Assembly: GCA_017469325.1 (NCBI GenBank)
Contig: JAFUGO010000007.1
Location: 1 to 6,290, forward strand
From: Mogibacterium sp.
GTDB taxonomy: Bacteria > Bacillota_A > Clostridia > Peptostreptococcales > Anaerovoracaceae
Length of the DNA stretch: 6,290 nucleotides
Direction: 5' to 3'
The translations under genes and the position numbers were made by a program. Positions 1-5,025 of this stretch are shown here, piece after piece. How positions within the stretch are numbered: the first letter of the stretch is position 1; every line of letters begins with the position of its first letter. Under the pieces are notes generated by a model. The model searched no databases, was not told where the DNA came from, and saw only the letters and a program-made list of their open reading frames with translations.

Positions 1-1335
1 ACCATAGGGATCGCGTTCCTTGCTATCGCGATCATCGCCGCGGGCATACTCATCGTATTCGACAGGTTCACAGTTTACGAGTACGCGTACAACGGCAAGG
101 TCCTCGGCTACGTGCAGGAGCAGGAGGAAGTCACGGACGTGCTCGAACTTGCGGGAAGCAAGCTCAGCAGCAACAACGGAGGCGCGGGTGTTGAATTCGT
201 GCCTAACCAGAACGTCACATTTAATCTTGTTGACGGCCGCGGAAAGAGTACCGACGATTCGGATACCGCGATCAACAAGCTCATATACATGACAGACATC
301 GAGGTCGAGGCTTTCGCTGTCTATGACGGAAGCAACGTAAAGGCCATCGTAAAGAGCAGCGAGGATGCCGACGCTCTCCTCGAGGAGACCAAGGCGGAGC
401 TTTCTGTTCCGGACAGCGGAATGGAACTCGTGTCTTCGGACTTCACCAACGAGCTGGATATCAGGCCGGTGAACGTACTGCTGGGAAGCGTCCAGAGTAA
501 CGCGAAGGCCCAGAAGCAGATGGTCGAAGGCGGAGAGATGGAGACCTTCCATATCGTCGAAGAGGGAGAGACCGCGGAGAGTCTGGCGGCCGAGTTCGGA
601 GTCGAGACTATCGACATATATGACGAAGAGAACCGCAATGCCGCGACAGAGATCGAGCAGGGCGACAAGGTCTGCGTAAGAAGCACGGTCGACCCGGTAA
701 GCGTAGAGATGGTCGAGAGCGGCAGGCTCAAGGAGACGATCCCGTACAGCACCATCAAAGAGGAGACCGATGAGTACTACAAAGGCGATACTGAACTGAA
801 ACAGGACGGTGTCGATCAGGTGCAGATCTTCGAGGGAACCATCACCAAGGTAGCCGGAGAGATCACCGACAGAGAAGCGACCGCGGAACCTGAGATCGTC
901 AAGAAAGGAAAAGACAAGATAATACTGGTTGGTACCAAGAAGAGACCTAAGACAGCTCCGACGGGAACATTCATGATGCCTATCAAGAGCTATGTCATCA
1001 CCTCGGAATTCGGTCCTAGATGGGGACGTTTACATTCAGGTATGGACTACGCCGCTCCTACGGGTACGCCTATATACGCCTCCGACGGAGGTACTGTAAT
1101 AAGGGCGTCCTTCTACGGAGGATACGGCAATTGTATAGACATCGACCACGGCAACGGCAGGGTCACAAGATACGGACACTGCAGCGCGCTGCATGTAAGC
1201 GTGGGCGACCTTGTCTATCAGGGACAGGAGATCGGCCTTGTCGGAAGCACGGGCAACAGTACCGGACCGCACGTACACTTTGAGGTCATCATGAACGGTG
1301 TCGCCCAGAACCCTAGAAATTACGTAGATCCATAA
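1..1335 (+). CDS. Membrane-anchored M23 family metallopeptidase with LysM-like and G5 domains (5' partial)
   Basis: Reading frame 1 is open from the first base to TAA at 1333-1335 (444 residues visible), so the start lies upstream of the window. Residues 1-20 are a hydrophobic membrane segment (signal anchor), placing the rest outside the cell. Next come two related units of about 50 residues (28-78 and 103-159), a LysM-like segment (about 181-228, with a VEEGET...SLAAEFGV pattern), a G5-type domain (about 233-312) and a C-terminal M23 peptidase domain (about 330-442). The M23 zinc site is intact: H345 and D349 in LHSGMD, H393 in YGHCS, and the HVH pair H424/H426. The family consists of zinc endopeptidases that cut peptidoglycan cross-links; intact ligands argue for an active enzyme rather than a degenerate EnvC/NlpD-type activator. 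LysM and G5 suggest wall binding. The division gene 16 nt downstream fits a role in wall remodelling during growth or septation; the exact bond cut is not readable. Confidence 0.93.
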   Translation, partial: TIGIAFLAIAIIAAGILIVFDRFTVYEYAYNGKVLGYVQEQEEVTDVLELAGSKLSSNNGGAGVEFVPNQNVTFNLVDGRGKSTDDSDTAINKLIYMTDIEVEAFAVYDGSNVKAIVKSSEDADALLEETKAELSVPDSGMELVSSDFTNELDIRPVNVLLGSVQSNAKAQKQMVEGGEMETFHIVEEGETAESLAAEFGVETIDIYDEENRNAATEIEQGDKVCVRSTVDPVSVEMVESGRLKETIPYSTIKEETDEYYKGDTELKQDGVDQVQIFEGTITKVAGEITDREATAEPEIVKKGKDKIILVGTKKRPKTAPTGTFMMPIKSYVITSEFGPRWGRLHSGMDYAAPTGTPIYASDGGTVIRASFYGGYGNCIDIDHGNGRVTRYGHCSALHVSVGDLVYQGQEIGLVGSTGNSTGPHVHFEVIMNGVAQNPRNYVDP

Positions 1336-1338
1336 AGC

Positions 1339-1344
1339 GGGAGG
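1339..1344 (+). promoter_or_regulatory. Ribosome binding site setting a TTG start for the DivIC-family gene
   Basis: GGGAGG lies 7 nt before TTG at 1352. No ATG or GTG lies at a suitable distance in that frame; the first in-frame ATG (codon 25, position 1424) would remove the basic N-terminal region. The site therefore decides for the TTG start. Confidence 0.75.
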
Positions 1345-1351
1345 ACCCGGA

Positions 1352-1777
1352 TTGGCTTTAAGAAGAAAGAAAAACAGAGAGAGAGAGGAACTGCAGTTCA
1401 ACGATGAGGAACTGCAGCTCCGCATGACGGAAAGGCGCAGCGCGGTCAGCTCCGCGGCGAGGAAACGCAGGATCCGCACTATCGTGTTAGCCCTGCTCGT
1501 CTTTGCGCTGCTCGTAACTGTTTGGGGCAGAGATATACTGAGGCTCAAGGCCGAGAACGTGGCCCTGAAGAAGCAGCAGGTGGAGCTCGAAAAACAGAGA
1601 GACGCTCTCAAGGAAGAGCTCAAGACCGTAAATGATCCGGAATACGTCAGAGAGCAGGCCAGAAAGCAGCTGAGGCTCCTGAATCCGGGAGAGATCCTCT
1701 TCACCTTTGATGACGGAGAAGAGCCTGAACAACCTGCGGATGAGGAAACGGAAGAAGACGGGGGCGCAGATGAGTAA
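1352..1777 (+). CDS. Septum formation initiator (DivIC/FtsB family) protein
   Basis: 141 residues, starting with TTG behind GGGAGG. The layout is classic for the DivIC/FtsB family: a cytoplasmic N-terminus rich in charged residues (1-41, with ARKRRIR just before the membrane), one transmembrane helix (about 42-58), an extracytoplasmic coiled coil (about 62-93, LKAENVALKKQQVELEKQ heptads) and the family signature at 94-117 (NDPEYVREQARKQLRLLNPGE). Such proteins pair with FtsL and, with DivIB/FtsQ, form the scaffold that recruits and activates the septal wall synthase. A strongly acidic tail follows (about 119-141, nearly all D/E/P/A/G). The gene starts 16 nt after the M23 peptidase gene and its last 8 nt overlap the rsmA start, consistent with one operon. 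The family is secure. Whether this is DivIC itself or an FtsL-type paralogue is not, because these short proteins diverge quickly, so no symbol is given. Confidence 0.88.
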   Translation: MALRRKKNREREELQFNDEELQLRMTERRSAVSSAARKRRIRTIVLALLVFALLVTVWGRDILRLKAENVALKKQQVELEKQRDALKEELKTVNDPEYVREQARKQLRLLNPGEILFTFDDGEEPEQPADEETEEDGGADE

Positions 1778-2651
1778 GAAGCGCGCCCGCGGAGGGAATC
1801 CGCACAGGCATACACACAGGCCAGAGGGATTCGCCGGAGTCAGACCCGACAAGAGGCTGGGGCAGAACTTCCTGATCGATGAAGAGGTGATCGGGACGAT
1901 CATAGAAGAGAGCGGTGTCAATGAGAAGACTCTCGTGCTCGAGATAGGACCCGGCACCGGAGCGCTCACGCTCCCGATGGCTGAGATGGCCGGAAGAGTG
2001 ATCGCGGTAGACCTCGATCCGGCTATGATAGAAGGTCTCAGGATCAAGACCTTCGGCATGGACAATGTCGAGCTGATACTCGGGGACATCCTCGAAACAG
2101 ATATAAAAGGGATGGCAGAAAAAGGCCTTAAGGAACACGGACTCGAGGAGTTCCGCATCGTGGGCAATCTGCCGTACTACATAACCACACCTATAATAAT
2201 GAAGCTTCTCGAAGCCGGTACCGGAGCGGAGAGCATCACCGTGATGATGCAGAAGGAGGTCGGAGACAGGATCGCCGCCGCGCCGGGCACGAGGGCATCG
2301 GGAGCTATAACGTATCCGGTCCACTACTACGCTGAGGTAAGCGAGATATGCGATGTTCCGCGCGAATGTTTCTATCCGGTCCCCGGCGTGGATTCCGTGG
2401 TGCTTAGGCTCGACCTCAGGGATGAGCCGGCTGTGGACGTGAAGGACAGAGATCTCATGATGCGCTGCGTCAAGGCGGGTTTCTCGATGAGGCGCAAGAC
2501 TCTGCTCAACTCCCTCACCGCGCTCGGCGGATACGAAAAAAAAGCGCTGACTGAAGCGCTGGACAGAGCGGGGATAGACCCGGGCCGCCGGGCAGAGACC
2601 CTGACTCTTGAAGAATTTGCAAGGCTGTCTGACAGTCTGCAGGAGGCATGA
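1770..2651 (+). CDS. rsmA: 16S rRNA (adenine1518-N6/adenine1519-N6)-dimethyltransferase RsmA (KsgA)
   Basis: 293 residues, close to the family's usual length. RsmA uses S-adenosylmethionine to dimethylate two adjacent adenines in the 3' terminal helix of 16S rRNA, a late step in 30S maturation; its loss gives kasugamycin resistance. Visible signatures: RLGQNFL (29-35), the SAM-binding motif EIGPGTG (58-64) with acidic D81/D83 at the end of the next strand, GDILE (105-109), the catalytic NLPYY (133-137), YPVPGVDS (202-209) and the C-terminal FSMRRKTLLNSL segment (238-249). ATG 1770 is chosen because GGGGG lies 5 nt upstream. Earlier in-frame starts (TTG 1707, ATG 1710, ATG 1740) lie inside the upstream gene and have no well-spaced ribosome site. 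The start overlaps the DivIC-family stop (ATGAGTAA, 8 nt), suggesting translational coupling. The first 28 residues are a basic, His/Arg-rich extension before the conserved fold. Confidence 0.96.
   Translation: MSKKRARGGNPHRHTHRPEGFAGVRPDKRLGQNFLIDEEVIGTIIEESGVNEKTLVLEIGPGTGALTLPMAEMAGRVIAVDLDPAMIEGLRIKTFGMDNVELILGDILETDIKGMAEKGLKEHGLEEFRIVGNLPYYITTPIIMKLLEAGTGAESITVMMQKEVGDRIAAAPGTRASGAITYPVHYYAEVSEICDVPRECFYPVPGVDSVVLRLDLRDEPAVDVKDRDLMMRCVKAGFSMRRKTLLNSLTALGGYEKKALTEALDRAGIDPGRRAETLTLEEFARLSDSLQEA
2641..2646 (+). promoter_or_regulatory. Ribosome binding site deciding the start of the LTA-synthase-like gene
   Basis: A perfect AGGAGG ends 1 nt before ATG 2648, too close for normal initiation there, but 7 nt before the in-frame TTG at 2654. 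The DivIC-family gene shows the same 7-nt spacing to a TTG, so TTG 2654 is the better-supported start. Confidence 0.65.
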
Positions 2652-2653
2652 AT

Positions 2654-4753
2654 TTGCAGGACACTATACGAAAAGTACTTGCCGTGATCGTTTCGTTCTT
2701 CAAAAAGATCGGACACGGCATAAGCAAAGTATTTTATAAGATCTTTCCTAAAAGGGATGCGAAGTATTTCGACGCAGACCGTCACGAGATCAAGTACATC
2801 GGGCTGATCCTGCTGTCGTCGCTTGTGATCTACCTCTACATCGAGGAGTTCGCGAGGGTCACGACAGGTCCGCTCGAGGGTTTCCGCTGGGCCTTTACAA
2901 ATCCGGTGGTATTTCTTTACAACACACTGATAATATTCTCGACCGGCACACTCGCGCTGCTCTTTAAAAGGAGGAGGTTTGCGAGCTTCATGATAGCGCT
3001 GTTCTGGGTCCTGCTTGGCACCACAAACGGCGTGATCCTCATGTCGAGGATGACCCCATTTACACTTTACGATCTTAAAAACGCTGCCGACGGTCTTACG
3101 ATCGCGACAACATATTTTTCAAGGATCCAGCTGATACTCTTTGTGATCGCGGCAGTTCTTGGTATTGCGGCGATCATCATGATGTTCATCCGCAGTGAAA
3201 AATGGAAGAACATCAGATACGGAAAGAGCATCGCAGCTATCGCCATAGCATTTGCGCTGACGGCCGGAGCGACTTTCGGTCTCAGCAGCGCGGGCGTCAT
3301 AAGCACATTCTTCGGAAACCTCAACTACGCTTATAGAGATTTCGGTATGCCGTACAGCTTTATCGCGACGTCGACACTTGCCGGCATTTCGAGGCCTAAG
3401 GGATATTCCGAGGAGATGATCACGGAGCTCCTGGAAGAGAAAACGAAGAAGGGTACCAAGACCGGTCTCAAGGAGAAGAACGACAGCACGGATCATCCGA
3501 ACATCATAGTGCTTCAGATGGAATCCTTCACAGTCGCTCAGGATTATGCGAACATCGAGGTCTCGCGCGATCCGACTCCGGTATTCAACAAGCTCTACAA
3601 AGAATACACCTCGGGCAGCTTTACCGTTCCGGCATGCGGAGCCGGTACCGCCAACACAGAGTTTGAGGTCCTCACCGGTATCAGCGCCAAGTTCTTCGGA
3701 CCGGGCGAATATCCATACAAGGGAAAGCTGAGAAAGAACGTGCTCGAGAGCATGGCTTATGTGACGCGCGCTCATGGCTACAACACCGCGGCGCTGCACG
3801 ATCACAGAGCGCTGTTCTACAACCGCAATGAGGTCTACGCCAACCTCGGCTTCAATACCTACACTTCCGTCGAGTACATGAACAACGTGTCGTTCACTCC
3901 GACAAACTGGTGCAAGGACAAGGTCCTCACCGGCGAGATCATGGACATAATGAAGTCGACCGAGGAGAGGGACTTCCTGCACGTTATTTCCGTCGAGGGG
4001 CATGGCTCGTATCCGACTGAGCAGGTATTCAAGAAGCCGTACACAGAGGTGACCGCGGATGACGAAGAAACAAAGTGGCGCTACGAGTATTACCTGAACG
4101 AGTGCCACGAGATGGATACGTTCATCGGCGACCTTATAAAGACGATCGAGGAGAGCGGCGAGCCGACCGTGATGATCATTTACGGCGACCACATTCCGGC
4201 TCTCGACGTCAAGGAAGAGAACTATAAGCAGGACGATCTGTACAAGACCCGTTACGTGATCTGGGACAATATCGGTCTGCAGAAGAAGGACACGGATATC
4301 CATTCGTATGAGAGCGGAGCGATGCTTCTGAGTGATGCGGGACTCGGACACGAGGGCATCATGTTTGATTATCAGCAGTCGAACGCTCACGACGGCGAGA
4401 GCTACCTCGACGATCAGGAGGCTCTGGCATATGACATGCTCTATGGAAAGCACTACGCTTACGGTGGCGAGGTTCCGTACGAGCCTGTCGATATGAAGAT
4501 GGGACACAAGAGCATTGAGATCAAGGATCTCGTGAAGATAGGCGACCGCTACTACATAAGAGGAGAGAACTTCACGGAGAGGTCGATAATAAGCATGGAG
4601 GGCAAGCAGCTGTCGACGGTATATCTGTCGCCGACGCTTCTGGCGCTCAATGAGACGATCGATCCGGATGATATAGATAAGCTTGAGGTCAGCCAGGTAG
4701 ATAAGTCGAAGGAGACGGTGCTGACGACCGTCGGCGCCAACGAAGAGCTGTAG
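2654..4753 (+). CDS. LTA synthase / phosphoglycerol transferase family membrane protein with C-terminal IPT/TIG-like domain
   Basis: 699 residues from TTG 2654, or 701 from ATG 2648; positions below count from that ATG. After a basic, amphipathic cytoplasmic N-terminus come five membrane segments (about 49-65, 84-107, 112-132, 161-181, 194-219), as in LtaS, then an extracellular sulfatase-fold domain (about 283-600). By comparison with Staphylococcus aureus LtaS, the metal and nucleophile residues are present: E292 in LQMESF, T334 in GAGTANTEFE (the threonine that carries the glycerol-phosphate intermediate), and D514/H515 in YGDH. R393 (FYNRNEVY) and H452 (VEGHGSYP) match substrate-contact positions. 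LtaS polymerises glycerol phosphate from phosphatidylglycerol onto a lipid anchor. Whether this protein makes lipoteichoic acid or transfers phosphoglycerol or phosphoethanolamine elsewhere cannot be told. Residues about 617-695 form an added IPT/TIG-like beta domain (YYIRGENF...GKQLSTVYLSPTLLAL). The gene follows rsmA directly, so it is probably co-transcribed; no clear intrinsic terminator follows. Confidence 0.9.
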   Translation: MQDTIRKVLAVIVSFFKKIGHGISKVFYKIFPKRDAKYFDADRHEIKYIGLILLSSLVIYLYIEEFARVTTGPLEGFRWAFTNPVVFLYNTLIIFSTGTLALLFKRRRFASFMIALFWVLLGTTNGVILMSRMTPFTLYDLKNAADGLTIATTYFSRIQLILFVIAAVLGIAAIIMMFIRSEKWKNIRYGKSIAAIAIAFALTAGATFGLSSAGVISTFFGNLNYAYRDFGMPYSFIATSTLAGISRPKGYSEEMITELLEEKTKKGTKTGLKEKNDSTDHPNIIVLQMESFTVAQDYANIEVSRDPTPVFNKLYKEYTSGSFTVPACGAGTANTEFEVLTGISAKFFGPGEYPYKGKLRKNVLESMAYVTRAHGYNTAALHDHRALFYNRNEVYANLGFNTYTSVEYMNNVSFTPTNWCKDKVLTGEIMDIMKSTEERDFLHVISVEGHGSYPTEQVFKKPYTEVTADDEETKWRYEYYLNECHEMDTFIGDLIKTIEESGEPTVMIIYGDHIPALDVKEENYKQDDLYKTRYVIWDNIGLQKKDTDIHSYESGAMLLSDAGLGHEGIMFDYQQSNAHDGESYLDDQEALAYDMLYGKHYAYGGEVPYEPVDMKMGHKSIEIKDLVKIGDRYYIRGENFTERSIISMEGKQLSTVYLSPTLLALNETIDPDDIDKLEVSQVDKSKETVLTTVGANEEL

Positions 4754-4796
4754 CCGGCTACCGCGCAAACCCACGAGAGCGGCAACTTTTCACCGC
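4754..4796 (+). repeat. Left copy of direct repeat bounding the intergenic element
   Basis: It opens with CCGGCTACCGC (4754-4764), immediately after the upstream stop codon, and closes with GCAACTTTTCACCGC (4782-4796). Both blocks recur exactly and in the same order at 4952-4993. The 17 nt between them differ from the other copy apart from a shared CCC(A/G)CGA core. Confidence 0.85.
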
Positions 4797-4820
4797 TTCA
4801 AGTGTGCGGCGCTGATGTGA

Positions 4821-4855
4821 AAGAGTTCTGCTTCGCGGGCACGGCTCTCGCCTCG
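4821..4855 (+). repeat. Internal degenerate repeat, copy A
   Basis: An AAG-TTCTG-CTTCGC block (4821-4836) followed by a CGG, CTCT and CGCC series. The same order of blocks, with small gaps and substitutions, recurs at 4879-4920. Similarity is by eye and imperfect. Confidence 0.5.
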
Positions 4856-4878
4856 GCGCGGCTTAACGCAGCGGTACT

Positions 4879-4920
4879 AAGCTCTGACTTCGCAAACGAC
4901 AGCGGACTCCTCGCCCGCTC
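4879..4920 (+). repeat. Internal degenerate repeat, copy B
   Basis: AAGCTCTGACTTCGC (4879-4893), then an AGCGG block, an ACTCC block and a TCGCCCGC block, parallel to copy A at 4821-4855. This copy also contains hairpin arms: GCAAAC (4892-4897) pairs with GTTTGC (4929-4934), and AGCGG (4901-4905) pairs with CCGCT (4915-4919). Confidence 0.5.
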
Positions 4921-4951
4921 GTCGTCGGGTTTGCTCGTCAATCGCAAAGTA

Positions 4952-4993
4952 CCGGCTACCGCTTAGTCCCGCGAATCAGCAACTTTTCACCGC
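4952..4993 (+). repeat. Right copy of direct repeat bounding the intergenic element
   Basis: It carries CCGGCTACCGC (4952-4962) and GCAACTTTTCACCGC (4979-4993) with a 16-nt variable middle, 198 nt downstream of the left copy (197 nt for the second block). It ends 32 nt before the rho start codon, so any element bounded by these repeats lies immediately upstream of the rho translation start. Confidence 0.85.
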
Positions 4994-5025
4994 GCCGATA
5001 TATATTCAGGAAATGGGTAATAAGA

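Larger units (their letters stand above)
4754..5025 (+). other. Structured, repeat-bounded intergenic region upstream of rho
   Basis: This 272-nt gap between the LTA-synthase-like gene and rho has no convincing coding frame. The frame in phase with rho is open back to 4888 but holds no ATG, GTG or TTG before 5026. Direct repeats lie at both ends, a degenerate duplication lies inside, and several inverted repeats could pair into a branched hairpin. I found no hairpin followed by a T-run that would serve as a clear intrinsic terminator, and no convincing -35/-10 pair. It may be an intergenic repeat element, an untranslated leader of rho, or both. Confidence 0.7.

Noticed and set aside
1707..1769. 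Earlier starts for rsmA (TTG 1707, ATG 1710, ATG 1740)
   Set aside because: They lack well-spaced ribosome binding sites, lie deep in the DivIC-family gene and would add residues not expected in RsmA.
3119..4774. Long minus-strand open frame of 551 codons opposite the LTA-synthase-like gene
   Set aside because: It is a shadow of a clearly coding + strand gene, rich in Arg, Leu, Val and His, with no recognisable motif.
4754..4993. CRISPR array or insertion sequence as the explanation of the intergenic repeats
   Set aside because: There are only two bounding copies with degenerate middles, no regular spacer series, no transposase and no clear terminal inverted repeats.
5001..5006. TATATT as a -10 box for rho
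   Set aside because: No acceptable -35 lies about 17 nt upstream, and transcription starting near 5013 would exclude the AGGA at 5008-5011 from the message.
4888..5025. N-terminal extension of rho into the upstream open frame
   Set aside because: There is no ATG, GTG or TTG in phase between the stop at 4885-4887 and ATG 5026, and the sequence lies in the repeat element.
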